Part shown: piece by piece, positions 35,472-44,125 of the stretch
How the letters are laid out: the number at the start of each line of letters is the position of its first letter
Numbering within the stretch: the first letter of the stretch is position 1
The notes under the pieces: generated by a model
The model's database searches: none
What the model was told of the DNA's origin: nothing
Seen by the model: the letters and a program-made list of their open reading frames with translations, nothing else
DNA from: Bog-473 sp963791455
GTDB lineage: Bacteria; Actinomycetota; Acidimicrobiia; Acidimicrobiales; RAAP-2
DNA length: 64,000 nt
NCBI GenBank assembly: GCA_963791455.1
Contig: CAWBSM010000001.1
Span: 496,001 to 560,000 of the forward strand
Direction of reading: 5' to 3'
Position numbers and translations under genes: made by a program

Positions 35472-36530
35472 GTGGCCGGCGCGCCCCCGCACCGCGAGCT
35501 GGCGGTGCCCGAGGACGGCCGTGGGCGCGCACCGTGGCGGCGCGTTCTCGGGCTCGGCACCGCTGCCTTCGCGTTCTGGTTCTTGCTCTACGCGCCCACC
35601 TTGCAGCACAACGCCCAGGTCTCGCCCGTGGGTACGCGGCGCACGGTCAGCCTCGACCTGACGGGTCCAGTGGCGGCACTCAGTCGGGCTCTGCAGCTCT
35701 CGCATTTCGTCTCGATCACCGGCAGGTCGAACGGACTTTCCGGCGGCGCCGTAGGGCTGACGACGGCGGGGCCACGGCCGGGCGTCCCCGCAGCGAGCGG
35801 GTCGCACTCGCGGTCGGGGTCGGCGCGAGGGAGTGGCGACGCCGGCTCGACGACACCGACGACAGCGCCTCCCAACCCCAAGTTGCCCACGGCGGCCCAC
35901 CCGTTGCGGGTCCTGATCGTGGGCGACTCCATCGGCCTCGACCTGGGCGATGCGCTGCAGCCCGACCTTGCCCAGACCGGGGTCGTCAGCGCGGCCCTCG
36001 ACGGTCGTGAGAGCACGGGGCTCACCCGGCCCGACTACTTCGACTGGCCGGCCGAGCTGCAGGCCGATCTCAAGGCGACGAATCCCCAGGTGGTGGTCAT
36101 CATGATCGGTGCCAACGACGCGCAGGACTTCTTGGGACCGCCCGACGTGCCCTACTCCTCGCCGCAGTGGAACACGCTGTACGGCCAACGCGTGGCGCAA
36201 TTCATGCAGATCGCCGGGAGCGGTGGCGCCAGTGTCATCTGGGTGGGCATGCCGCCGATGCAGAACCCAGGCCTCAGCGCTCAGATGTCGGACGTCAATG
36301 CCGTGGCGCAACGCCAAGCGGCGCGGGCACGTCCGCCGGTCAACTTCTTGCCCACGAACAAGGTGCTCGGCACCGCACAGGGTGGCTACACCGCTTTCGT
36401 CACCAACGCCGCCGGTCAGGTCGTCAACGTGCGGACACCCGACGGAACGCACTTGACGCCCGGAGGGGGCCAGGTCGTGGCGCAGCAGGTGATGGGGGAG
36501 CTGCAGAACCTCGGGTACCACATTCCCTAA
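35472..36530 (+). CDS. SGNH-hydrolase-like protein (DUF459-like), MBOAT partner
   Basis: A 352-residue protein with a membrane anchor at about 23-42, a Ser/Gly/Thr/Pro-rich linker (about 75-140) and an extracytoplasmic SGNH domain. Block I is LIVGDSIGLDLGD, the GxND block is MIGANDAQDF and the catalytic Asp/His block is TPDGTHLTPGG. Such proteins complete O-acetyl transfer or removal on glycans fed by an MBOAT. The GTG start is the only one in frame after the MBOAT stop; an overlapping ATG at 35419 is in another frame. Confidence 0.88.
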   Translation: MAGAPPHRELAVPEDGRGRAPWRRVLGLGTAAFAFWFLLYAPTLQHNAQVSPVGTRRTVSLDLTGPVAALSRALQLSHFVSITGRSNGLSGGAVGLTTAGPRPGVPAASGSHSRSGSARGSGDAGSTTPTTAPPNPKLPTAAHPLRVLIVGDSIGLDLGDALQPDLAQTGVVSAALDGRESTGLTRPDYFDWPAELQADLKATNPQVVVIMIGANDAQDFLGPPDVPYSSPQWNTLYGQRVAQFMQIAGSGGASVIWVGMPPMQNPGLSAQMSDVNAVAQRQAARARPPVNFLPTNKVLGTAQGGYTAFVTNAAGQVVNVRTPDGTHLTPGGGQVVAQQVMGELQNLGYHIP

Positions 36531-36587
36531 CGGGGATTCGTTCCGGGTTCAGCCCATGCTCTGGGCCTTGGGGCAACGCTGCGCCGG

Positions 36588-37538
36588 CTACTGCTGCAAC
36601 GGCGCTCCGCCCGCGCCCATCGCCGGGCCCGGGAGCGGAGTGCTCGCCGGGTCGGGCGTGCGGCCGAGCCCCGCGCGCCGAGGTCGAACGTAGGCGAGCC
36701 AGAAGACGCCGGCGGCCAGGAGCACGAGGCCGAGGGTCCAGCCGAGCGCCGTGGTGCTGAGGCCGACGTACTTGAGGCCCGACGCGAAGATCACAAACGT
36801 GATGACGGGGCGGATGTAACGGTCCGGCGCCCGGGAGGAGATCAGCGATCCGACGAAGACGGCCGGCACGCTGCCGATCACGATGGAGGCGGTGACGGAG
36901 AACTCGACGTGCCCGAAGGCCAGCGCCCCGAGGGCGGCAGCGAGGGTCAACGGCACGGCCTGCGTCAGGTCGGTGCCGACGAGCTGGTTGGCGCCGAGCA
37001 CGGGGTAGAGGAACAACAGGAGCACGATCATCAAGGACCCCGAGCCCACCGAGGTCATGCCGACGACGAAGCCGCCCAGCAGGCCGATGGCGACGGTGGG
37101 CACGGGTCGGACCACCAGCTCGCCGATCAACCCCTCACGGCGTTGTCCCGAGTGCCGGTCGAGCCCGTAGCGCAACACCATGGCGGCCGCGCCGACGAGC
37201 AGGGCGGCACCCAAGATGATCTGCACGTTGTTCTCGGCTGACTTCGAGTTGCCCAAGAGGTGCAGGGCATAGGCGCCGAAGAGGGCGGCAGGGACCGAGC
37301 CCAGGACCATCCAGCCGACCAGCGAGTAATTCACCGTCTTCTTGGTCATGTGCACCGCGGCGCCCACCGGTCGCATCAGCACGGCGGCCACCAGGTCGCT
37401 CGAGATCGCGGTGGAGGGTTTCACCCCGAACAAGAGGATCAGCATCGGCGTCATGAGGGCGCCCCCGCCCGCACCGGTCATGCCGACGAGGAACCCGACC
37501 ACGGCGCTTCCGAGCACGATCAGGGGGTCAATCGTCAT
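36588..37538 (-). CDS. TauE/SafE family sulfite/sulfonate exporter-like permease
   Basis: A 316-residue permease with about eight helices in two repeated halves. The repeats start FLVGMTGAGGGALMTPMLIL and FVVGMTSVGSGSLMIVLLL, the G-rich pair typical of the TauE/SafE family. It also has STAISSDLVAAVL and LVGTDLTQAVPL. The family moves sulfite, sulfoacetate or other organosulfur anions; the substrate here is unknown. The C-terminal tail is Pro/Ala-rich. Confidence 0.9.
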   Translation of the reverse strand: MTIDPLIVLGSAVVGFLVGMTGAGGGALMTPMLILLFGVKPSTAISSDLVAAVLMRPVGAAVHMTKKTVNYSLVGWMVLGSVPAALFGAYALHLLGNSKSAENNVQIILGAALLVGAAAMVLRYGLDRHSGQRREGLIGELVVRPVPTVAIGLLGGFVVGMTSVGSGSLMIVLLLFLYPVLGANQLVGTDLTQAVPLTLAAALGALAFGHVEFSVTASIVIGSVPAVFVGSLISSRAPDRYIRPVITFVIFASGLKYVGLSTTALGWTLGLVLLAAGVFWLAYVRPRRAGLGRTPDPASTPLPGPAMGAGGAPLQQ

Positions 37539-37597
37539 GATCCCTCGCCGGGTCGACCGCGGCGCCGAGTCGCCTTCGTCGCGAGGCGTTCATAGCG

Positions 37598-37625
37598 ATT
37601 TCACGTTAGTCATGCGTCTAGTCAA
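37598..37625 (-). promoter_or_regulatory. Candidate promoter of TauE-like gene
   Basis: On the minus strand TTGACT (37625-37620) and TGAAAT (37603-37598) are separated by 16 bases, 60 bases before the permease ATG. Two TGACTA copies 12 bases apart overlap the -35 region. The region has a lower GC content than its surroundings. Confidence 0.4.
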
Positions 37626-37685
37626 GATTCCAGGGGAGGCGTTTCGGCTGTCTGAAACCGGGGTTGTCAGCCGCGTACGGCCGGT

Positions 37686-38396
37686 TCAGACCAGCGGCCA
37701 GGGATAGGGTGGCCAGTCACCGTCGTCCACCAGCTCGGGGAGTGCCCGCAGGCTGAGGAGCCAGGCCACGCGGTCGAGGGTCGCCGCCACCTCCGCAGGC
37801 TCGATGAGCTCGTTCAGCGCCGCCGGGGGACCGGCGTGGGCCAGCCGGGCCAGGTCGGCCTGCACGGCTGCCTCGAGCGGGCAGCCGCCGAAGTCCCAGA
37901 TGACCGTGCGGAGCTTGTCGTGACGGTTGAAACACAGGCCGTTGTCGATGGCCCACAGCCGTTCCTCGGCCAGGAGCACGTGGCCGCTCTTGCGGTCGGC
38001 GTTGTTGGCCACGACGTCGAACGCGCACAGCCGCATGAGCGTGGCGTGCCACCTCGGATCGTCGCGCAGCGTGAAGTAGTGCGAGGTGCCGTCCTCGTGC
38101 ACGAACCTTTGCACCGAGCCGCGGCCGAAGGGACCTTCAGCGCGCTCGACGGTCTCGGGCACCAGGCCCCAGCCCAGCCATTCGGAGAGGAGGTAGGCCG
38201 CCACTTCACGCCGGAACAGGCCGCCGGGGAAATCCCACAACGGGCGCTCCCCTTTGGAGGGCTTGTAGACGGCGAGCAGCTCGTCGCCGTCGAGCCGGCA
38301 CGTGACGAGCAGCGTGGCGTTCGAGCTTCCCGCGATGCGCCCGTGCACCTCCATCTCACCTTCGGTGAGGATCTGCTCGACCGTGGCCCCGGACAC
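37686..38396 (-). CDS. SCO1664 family protein (PI3/4-kinase-like fold)
   Basis: A 236-residue protein of the actinobacterial SCO1664 family, distantly related to phosphatidylinositol 3/4-kinases. Visible are AVYKPSKGERPLWDFPGG (ATP-lysine region), a catalytic-loop-like DVVANNADRKSGHVLLAEE and AIDNGLCFN at the metal-binding position. Function is unknown. It is the third gene of a conserved phosphatase/DUF3090/SCO1664 operon. The GTG at 38396 is chosen because it follows the DUF3090 stop by five bases. Confidence 0.88.
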   Translation of the reverse strand: MSGATVEQILTEGEMEVHGRIAGSSNATLLVTCRLDGDELLAVYKPSKGERPLWDFPGGLFRREVAAYLLSEWLGWGLVPETVERAEGPFGRGSVQRFVHEDGTSHYFTLRDDPRWHATLMRLCAFDVVANNADRKSGHVLLAEERLWAIDNGLCFNRHDKLRTVIWDFGGCPLEAAVQADLARLAHAGPPAALNELIEPAEVAATLDRVAWLLSLRALPELVDDGDWPPYPWPLV

Positions 38397-38401
38397 CGCG
38401 G

Positions 38402-38923
38402 CTAGGTGACCGGTGGGCGGTGCCCGTTCGTGCGGGGGCAGTCGTGCCCCGCCGGGTCCAGCGGGAGCGAGCACAGCGGGCACGGTGGACGCCCCGCCTC
38501 CACCAGTCGCGTGGCGTGGATGGCGAAGGCGGCCGCCTGCTCACGCGTGAGCGCGACACGGAGTACGCGTCCACTATCGGAGAGGTCCTCTTCGTCCTCC
38601 TCGTCGTCGATGTCCAGCTCTTCGAGGACCACGATGATGCGGTCCAGCTCCTCGTCGTAGGAGACGCCGATGGTCCCGACCACCCACTCGAACTCCTCGG
38701 TGCCGTAGAACTCGAGGTCCTCGGGGAGATGGCCCGGGCGACCCAGTTCCTTCACGATGCGACCCAGGTAGCCCGCCAGCACGGCGACCTGTTGCTTCTC
38801 GACCTTGACCGTTGTCTCGCTCAGCCCCTGGCGGCAGTAGAAGAGGAAGAGGCGCTGCCCCACGTCGCCGATGACCCCGACCGTGCAGTGATCCGGCGCG
38901 TCGAAATCGAACTCGTCGCTCAC
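38402..38923 (-). CDS. DUF3090 family protein with C-terminal CxxC-type zinc ribbon
   Basis: A 173-residue protein of the actinobacterial DUF3090 family. An N-terminal beta-rich part (VGQRLFLFYCRQGLSETTV) is followed by an acidic stretch (DIDDEEDEEDLSD) and a C-terminal segment GRPPCPLCSLPLDPAGHDCP with three or four metal-ligand-like Cys/His. Function is unknown. It sits between the histidine phosphatase gene and the SCO1664-family gene, with gaps of 16 and 5 bases. Confidence 0.9.
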   Translation of the reverse strand: MSDEFDFDAPDHCTVGVIGDVGQRLFLFYCRQGLSETTVKVEKQQVAVLAGYLGRIVKELGRPGHLPEDLEFYGTEEFEWVVGTIGVSYDEELDRIIVVLEELDIDDEEDEEDLSDSGRVLRVALTREQAAAFAIHATRLVEAGRPPCPLCSLPLDPAGHDCPRTNGHRPPVT

Positions 38924-38939
38924 CGCGGCCGCCCCGCCC

Positions 38940-39626
38940 TCACGAGGGCACCAACTCGTCCAACGTCCCCGTGGAATTCACGGACAGCACCACGGGACCG
39001 CCGGCGGTGAAAAGGATCGCCGAAATGGAGCACGGGGAGATCACCAGGCGCTGCATCAAGTCGATCGGGACCCCGGCCGCCGCCGCCACGATCGCCTTGA
39101 TCGGGTCGGCGTGCGAGACGGCCACGATCGTCTGGCCCGGATGGTCGGCCACGAGCCCGAGCACGGCGTCGAGGGCTCGCACCGACATCTCGGCGAACGA
39201 CTCGCCGCCGGGGAACCGGAACCCGCCCGGCCACCGCTGGACGGTGGGCCATTCCCGGGCCCGGTACAGCCGCGCCAGCGGCTTCTCGGTCCACTCGCCG
39301 ACATCGACCTCGACCAGACCGGGCGTCGTGCGCACGCGGAGGCCGAGGGCGCGGGCGATGGGCGCCGCCGTCTCCCTCGTGCGCTCGAGCGGCGAGGCGT
39401 ACACGGCTGTTGGTGCCTTGGCCAACGCCGCGATGCGCTCCGCGGCCACCTCGGCCTGCGCCCGACCCTTCTCGGAGAGGTGGAGCCCGCCGGCCCGTCC
39501 GGGGAGCATCTTTCCGGTGGTGGGGGTCGATCCGTGTCGCACCAGGAGCACCGCGGTGGTCGGGGGAGACTTCCGGCCGCGCCGGGAACTCGTGCGTGCG
39601 GCGGCGGATCGGGCTGATGGGGGCAC
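38940..39626 (-). CDS. Histidine phosphatase family protein (MSMEG_4193 type)
   Basis: A 228-residue phosphatase of the phosphoglycerate mutase-like superfamily. The catalytic motif is LLVRHGSTPTTGKMLPGRA, with a second Arg in ASPLERTRETA, Glu in VEVDVGEW and the closing histidine in IVAVSHADPIKAI. It matches the actinobacterial MSMEG_4193 group found with DUF3090. The start is uncertain: GTG 39626 is used; TTG 39662 would overlap the divergent UDG gene. Confidence 0.88.
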   Translation of the reverse strand: MPPSARSAAARTSSRRGRKSPPTTAVLLVRHGSTPTTGKMLPGRAGGLHLSEKGRAQAEVAAERIAALAKAPTAVYASPLERTRETAAPIARALGLRVRTTPGLVEVDVGEWTEKPLARLYRAREWPTVQRWPGGFRFPGGESFAEMSVRALDAVLGLVADHPGQTIVAVSHADPIKAIVAAAAGVPIDLMQRLVISPCSISAILFTAGGPVVLSVNSTGTLDELVPS

Positions 39627-39651
39627 GGACGACCATCGTAGGCTCTGCGCT

Positions 39652-40380
39652 GTGGCGGCCAACCGAGTACCGAGGGACTCCGTGGCGGCGGTGCAGCGCG
39701 ACGTCGTGGCGTGCCGGCGCTGCCCGCGCCTCGTCCGTTGGCGGGAGGAGGTGGCACGGACGGGCCGAGCCTCGTACGCCGGTCAGGTGTACTGGGGCCG
39801 TGCCGTTCCGGGTTTCGGCGACCCGAAAGCGTCGCTGGTGATCGTCGGACTGGCCCCAGCGGCGCACGGCGGCAACCGGACCGGCCGGATATTCACCGGC
39901 GACCGGTCGGGCGATTGGTTGTTCGGAGCGCTGTACCGAGCCGGTTTCGCGTCCCAACCCACCAGCACGGCGCGGGACGACGGGCTCACGCTGACCGGCG
40001 CCTATATCACCGCGGCCGTGCACTGCGCCCCACCCGCCAACAAGCCCGAACCTTCGGAGCGGGAGGCCTGCGCCACGTACCTCGGCCGCGAGCTGTCGTT
40101 GCTACGCCACGCCGCCGCCGTGGTCGCCCTCGGCCAATTCGCCTGGCAGGCCGTCGCGCTCCATCACCAGCTCCGGCCCCGCCCGACCTTCGGCCACCTG
40201 GCCGAGAGTCCGCTTCCGTGCGGCGTGACGCTGCTCGGCTCGTACCACCCCAGCCAACAGAACACCTTCACCGGCAAACTCACCGAACCCATGTTCGACG
40301 CCGTGTTCACCCGGGCGCACCAGCTGATCGATGCCGCGCCCGGTGGCTCGAGCCGGGCCGCTCAGGACACGAGGTCGTAG
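39652..40380 (+). CDS. Uracil-DNA glycosylase family 5 (UDGb type)
   Basis: A 242-residue iron-sulfur UDG that removes uracil and other deaminated bases. Cluster cysteines are Cys21 and Cys24 in VACRRCPRL plus those in AVHCAPPANK and REACATYL. Motif 1 reads GLAPAAHGGNRTGRIFTGD, lacking the polar Asp/Asn of classical UDGs as expected for family 5. Motif 2 is GSYHPSQQNTFTGKL. GTG is the first sensible start; the gene is divergent from the phosphatase. It overlaps the next, opposite gene by 19 bases. Confidence 0.92.
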   Translation: MAANRVPRDSVAAVQRDVVACRRCPRLVRWREEVARTGRASYAGQVYWGRAVPGFGDPKASLVIVGLAPAAHGGNRTGRIFTGDRSGDWLFGALYRAGFASQPTSTARDDGLTLTGAYITAAVHCAPPANKPEPSEREACATYLGRELSLLRHAAAVVALGQFAWQAVALHHQLRPRPTFGHLAESPLPCGVTLLGSYHPSQQNTFTGKLTEPMFDAVFTRAHQLIDAAPGGSSRAAQDTRS

Positions 40381-41162
40381 AGGAGCCGGAAGAATCGGAT
40401 ACGCCCAGGGTCGGCGACGACGCCGTAGCTGTCGTAGAACAGACTCTCGAGCTCGTCGCCGAAATTCCAACCCACGCTCCACGCACCGATCGCGACGTCC
40501 CACCAACGGTCCGCAGCGCCCAACTCGCCCACGTCGACGTAGCCGGTCACCGCGCCCCCTTGGAGCAATACGTTGGGGGGGCAGTAGTCGCCATGGCAGA
40601 CGACCAGGTCTTCCTCGGCGGGGAGGGTCGTCTCCAGCTCGGCCAACGCTCGGGCCGGGGTCAAGTGCGCATGCTCCTCGTGGAAGCCCGAGGGGTCGAT
40701 GTCGTCCGTGGTGACTCGGCGCCGGACGTGGTCCAAGGCGCGCTCGAGGTCGAAGCGAAAGGGGCACCATTCCTCCTCGACGGCGTCATGGAAGGCGCGC
40801 AGCCCGCGACCGAGGGCGCCGACGAGGCCGGGTAGGTCGTCGCGCCAGCCAACGTCGGTGGCGTCACGCCCGGGCAGCGCCTCGGTGACAAGGATCGTCG
40901 TCTGGCCTATTTGGTCGAGTGCCACCACCGTCGGCACCGGGAGATACGGGGCGGCCCAGATCATGCGCTCCGACTCGGCGCGCAGGGTGGGATAGCGGCC
41001 CGCGGTGTCGACCTTGGCGAAGCGCACCGAGCCGTCGGGCCCGGTCAGCCGCCACGTGGCGAGACCCGGGACGAGCCGATAGGCGAGCGCAGCCGTCCAG
41101 CCCGGGTTGAGCTGTTCCAGTTCGGGCGGCGGCACGGCCGGCGTGTCGGGTGGGTTCGCCAC
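40362..41162 (-). CDS. Aminoglycoside phosphotransferase (APH) family protein
   Basis: A 266-residue APH(3')-like kinase. N-lobe strands carry VRFAKVDTAGR (ATP lysine) and LRAESERMIWAA. The catalytic loop is VVCHGDYCPPNVLL and the metal-binding Asp is in GYVDVGELGAADRWWDVA. The architecture matches aminoglycoside 3'-phosphotransferases closely, more so than the kinase at 3.5 kb, but many such chromosomal genes have other substrates. A resistance role is not supported by context. Confidence 0.85.
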   Translation of the reverse strand: MANPPDTPAVPPPELEQLNPGWTAALAYRLVPGLATWRLTGPDGSVRFAKVDTAGRYPTLRAESERMIWAAPYLPVPTVVALDQIGQTTILVTEALPGRDATDVGWRDDLPGLVGALGRGLRAFHDAVEEEWCPFRFDLERALDHVRRRVTTDDIDPSGFHEEHAHLTPARALAELETTLPAEEDLVVCHGDYCPPNVLLQGGAVTGYVDVGELGAADRWWDVAIGAWSVGWNFGDELESLFYDSYGVVADPGRIRFFRLLYDLVS

Positions 41163-41235
41163 GTCCCGCAGGGTAGGACGTGTGGGCGACGCCGACCGCA
41201 GGGGCTACCGTCTCGGCGACACCGGGGAGGACGAA

Positions 41236-42687
41236 GTGCACGAGCCCGACGACGTGACGCCGTGCGAGATGGCGGAGATCGAACGATGGGACGACACGGC
41301 CGATGTCATCGTCGTCGGCTTCGGCGCCGCCGGCTCGTGCGCCGCGTTCAGCGCTGCCGAGACAGGAGCCGAGGTGCTCGTGACCGAGCGAACCGGAGGC
41401 CCGGGCGGGGCCGCCGCGCTGGCCGAGGGCATCGTCTACCTCGGTGGGGGCACGCCGATCCAGACCGCTTGCGGGTTCGAGGACAGCCTCGACGACATGT
41501 ACCGCTACATGATGGCCGCCTGCGGTCCGGACCCCGATGAAGTCAAGATCTCCCGATACTGCGAGGAGAGCCTGGGCCACTTCGACTGGCTGGTGGCGCG
41601 TGGCGTGCCCTTCGACCCGACGTTCTGCGCCGAAACCTCCATGGCGCCGAGGGGGACCGAGGGCCTCGTGTACTCCGGCGGCGAGGACGCCTACCCGTTC
41701 AACGAGATCGCTCGGCCCGCTCCCCGCGGACACCTGGCCAAGACGAAGCGGTCCACGGGCTGGTTGCTCATGGAACACCTGGCGGCCGCCGCCACCGGGT
41801 CCGGCGCGACCGTCTCGGCGGACACCCGGGTCGACCGGCTCGTCCTCGACGACGGCCGCGTTGTCGGTGTGCAGGCGCAGCGGTTCGGCGAGACGGTCTC
41901 GCTGCGGGCTCGTCGCGGGGTGGTGTTGACGGCGGGCGGCTTCATCTTCAACGACGAGATGCTGCGGCGCCATTGTCCGCCCCTGGTGCGCGGCACCTTC
42001 AAGGTCGGCACCGAGGGTGACGACGGGCGGGGCATCCGCATGGCACAGGCCATTGGGGCCGCGGTGCGCAACATGTACGCCGGCGAGGTCTCACTCCCGA
42101 TCACGCCGCCCCGTACCCTCATCCACGGGATCCTCGTCAACGGCAAGGGACAGCGCTTCATCAACGAGGACACTTACATGGGGCGGGTCGGCCAATCTGC
42201 GCTCTACGAACAAGAGGGCGAGGTCTACCTGATCGTCGACGAGGCGTCCTACGAGGTGAACTGGATGGGTCTCGCCGCCACCTGGGTCTGCGAGACGGCG
42301 GAGCAGCTCGAGTCCGAGATCGGCCTGCCGGGCGGTTCACTGCAGGCCACGCTCGACCTGTACAACCGTCACGCCGCGGTCGGGGCGGACCCGCTGTTTC
42401 ACAAGGGCCCGGCGTGGGTCCGCCCACTGGTGCCACCGATCGGCGCCATCGATCTGCGCATCGGGCCGGCGCCGTACGCACCCTTCACGCTCGGCGGGTT
42501 GGAGACGACCGTCAACGGCGACGTGCTCGACATCGGTGGCCGCACCATCCCGGGGCTGTTCGCCGCGGGGCGCACGACGGCAGGAGTGTGCTCGTTCGGG
42601 TACGCCAGCGGACTCTCCATCGGCGACAGCACGATGTTCGGCCGGTTCGCCGGCGCCAGGGCCGCCACGACACCCGCCTCGGCGTAA
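41236..42687 (+). CDS. FAD-dependent oxidoreductase (fumarate reductase/3-ketosteroid dehydrogenase-like)
   Basis: A 483-residue flavoprotein of the FrdA/KstD superfamily. The FAD Rossmann motif is DVIVVGFGAAGSCAAFSAAE, and the C-terminal FAD segment is GLFAAGRTTAGVCSFGYASG followed by GLSIGDSTMFGRFAG. ERTGGPGGAAALAEG matches flavin-contacting loops. There is no signal peptide, so it is cytoplasmic. The substrate is unknown, a steroid or enoate being plausible. GGGGAGGA lies before the GTG at 41236; ATG 41269 is an alternative start. Confidence 0.88.
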   Translation: MHEPDDVTPCEMAEIERWDDTADVIVVGFGAAGSCAAFSAAETGAEVLVTERTGGPGGAAALAEGIVYLGGGTPIQTACGFEDSLDDMYRYMMAACGPDPDEVKISRYCEESLGHFDWLVARGVPFDPTFCAETSMAPRGTEGLVYSGGEDAYPFNEIARPAPRGHLAKTKRSTGWLLMEHLAAAATGSGATVSADTRVDRLVLDDGRVVGVQAQRFGETVSLRARRGVVLTAGGFIFNDEMLRRHCPPLVRGTFKVGTEGDDGRGIRMAQAIGAAVRNMYAGEVSLPITPPRTLIHGILVNGKGQRFINEDTYMGRVGQSALYEQEGEVYLIVDEASYEVNWMGLAATWVCETAEQLESEIGLPGGSLQATLDLYNRHAAVGADPLFHKGPAWVRPLVPPIGAIDLRIGPAPYAPFTLGGLETTVNGDVLDIGGRTIPGLFAAGRTTAGVCSFGYASGLSIGDSTMFGRFAGARAATTPASA

Positions 42688-42715
42688 GGCCTCGGCGTGA
42701 GGATGCGGTCGCGCC

Positions 42716-43606
42716 TCAGTTCTCGAACGTGACGAACCGCGAGGGAGGCGCGGGGAGCACCGCCCCCTCGTCGATTCCGCCGGCGTCGGAGAGAACGAGA
42801 CCGCGGGGGACGGACCGCCACCATGACGTGCGCCGGAACATCAGGGAGCCGATCTCGCGGCCGTTAGGCCCGATGACCATCCGCCGCGGCGCCGGCTGGT
42901 CGGCCAGTTGCCAGCGAAACTCGCCGGAGAACCGCATGCGCCCTTCGTCGTTCGGCAGCGCGGCATGAGTGGTCAGGCAGTGGAAGACGAGCACGTCCCC
43001 GGCTCGGTAGTCCGTCGTCAGCCAGCCGGGTTCGAGACGAGTGAGCGGAGGGTGTGAGGCCCGAGAGGTCCGCTGACTACCGGGCAGCACGGCCAGGCCG
43101 CCGAGAGAGCGCGGGACGTCGCCCAGGGGAACCCAGCACGTGAACATGTCCTGCACCGACCCGTAGTCCTTGTGCACGAAATGGCCCGGTTGCCGCCGCA
43201 CCATTCGGCTGGGGTACACCACCCGGGGGATCTTGAGGGGATAGCAGAAGCCCAGCCGACCCATCAGCCGGGCCATGAGATCGGCCAGCGGAGAGGTGAA
43301 GGCGATCGCATTGAACCCGGGGTCGGCGACGATCCGCCGGTACCCGGGGTCGCCGAAGGCGTCGCGCATCTTGATCGCCCGGATCGGCCGTAACGGCTCC
43401 GCCATGACGGGGTCGCCTCCGGGAGCCGTCCACCCGGCGTCCTGGAGGTAGCCGAGTCCGGTGGCCCCGACGACACGGACCAGGTCCGGATCGAGGAGCC
43501 CCCGGACGAACACGTATCCGTCCGACGCGATGCGTACCCCCAGTGCGTTCCCGTCTCCGGCCAGGTTCGCTGAGTCGACCAACTCGGCTGTGGTCGTGGT
43601 GGCCAT
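42716..43606 (-). CDS. Phytanoyl-CoA dioxygenase (PhyH) family protein
   Basis: A 296-residue Fe(II)/2-oxoglutarate dioxygenase of the PhyH family. The iron site reads GHFVHKDYGSVQ (HxD) with the distal histidine in FHCLTTHAALPND and the 2-oxoglutarate arginine in GRMRFSGEFRWQ. The start MATTTTAELV is chosen because homology begins there; the open frame upstream is antisense to a VOC gene. The substrate is unknown. It converges on the flavoprotein gene, separated by 28 bases. Confidence 0.88.
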   Translation of the reverse strand: MATTTTAELVDSANLAGDGNALGVRIASDGYVFVRGLLDPDLVRVVGATGLGYLQDAGWTAPGGDPVMAEPLRPIRAIKMRDAFGDPGYRRIVADPGFNAIAFTSPLADLMARLMGRLGFCYPLKIPRVVYPSRMVRRQPGHFVHKDYGSVQDMFTCWVPLGDVPRSLGGLAVLPGSQRTSRASHPPLTRLEPGWLTTDYRAGDVLVFHCLTTHAALPNDEGRMRFSGEFRWQLADQPAPRRMVIGPNGREIGSLMFRRTSWWRSVPRGLVLSDAGGIDEGAVLPAPPSRFVTFEN

Positions 43607-43723
43607 CGTGCCATTGTGACGCCGAGTTGTCAGAGAACCGTGAACGGTCCGAGGACCGTCCATCCCACAAGCTCTTTGGCTCTCGAAGCGCGGGATCCAG
43701 ATCGATGCAGGGCACAATGGAGT

Positions 43724-44077
43724 GTGGTCTTCGGTGCCCATCTCATCCTCTACAGCACCGACGCCGAGGCCGATCGGGCCTTTCTCGCGGGAGTTCTGGG
43801 ATTCGAGTCGGTCGACGCCGGTGGCGGATGGCTGATCTTCGCCTTGCCGCCAGCTGAGGCGGCGGTGCACCCGGCTCCGGCACCGGGCGCCGAGCTCTAC
43901 CTCATGTGTGACGATCTCGCGGCCGAAACGGCGGCGCTCGCCGATCGCGGTGTCGTCTGTTCGGAGGTCGAAGAAGCGCGGTGGGGGTCCGTGACCAAGA
44001 TCCGACTCCCAGGCGGTGGTGAGGTCGGCCTCTACCAACCGAAGCATCCGACGGCGATTGAACGGACTGACGGCTGA
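43724..44077 (+). CDS. VOC family protein
   Basis: A 117-residue single-module VOC protein: FGAHLILYSTDAEADRAFLA, then LGFESVDAGGGWLIFALP, and a C-terminal IRLPGGGEVGLYQPKHPT. The two beta-alpha-beta-beta-beta units are complete, but metal ligands are not clearly conserved. The chosen GTG begins the conserved domain. It is divergent from the PhyH gene, about 117 bases away. Confidence 0.78.
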   Translation: MVFGAHLILYSTDAEADRAFLAGVLGFESVDAGGGWLIFALPPAEAAVHPAPAPGAELYLMCDDLAAETAALADRGVVCSEVEEARWGSVTKIRLPGGGEVGLYQPKHPTAIERTDG

Positions 44078-44125
44078 CGCCTTCAGCCAGGCGCCGGCAC
44101 GACGTGCAGTTCGCACGCAGGACGG

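Noticed and set aside
40362..41162. Antibiotic resistance gene (aminoglycoside phosphotransferase)
   Set aside because: Fold and motifs match APH, but there is no mobile element, resistance context or substrate evidence; only the family call is kept.
42716..44116. 466-residue version of the PhyH protein
   Set aside because: The added N-terminal part is antisense to the VOC gene; conserved sequence begins at the ATG at 43606.
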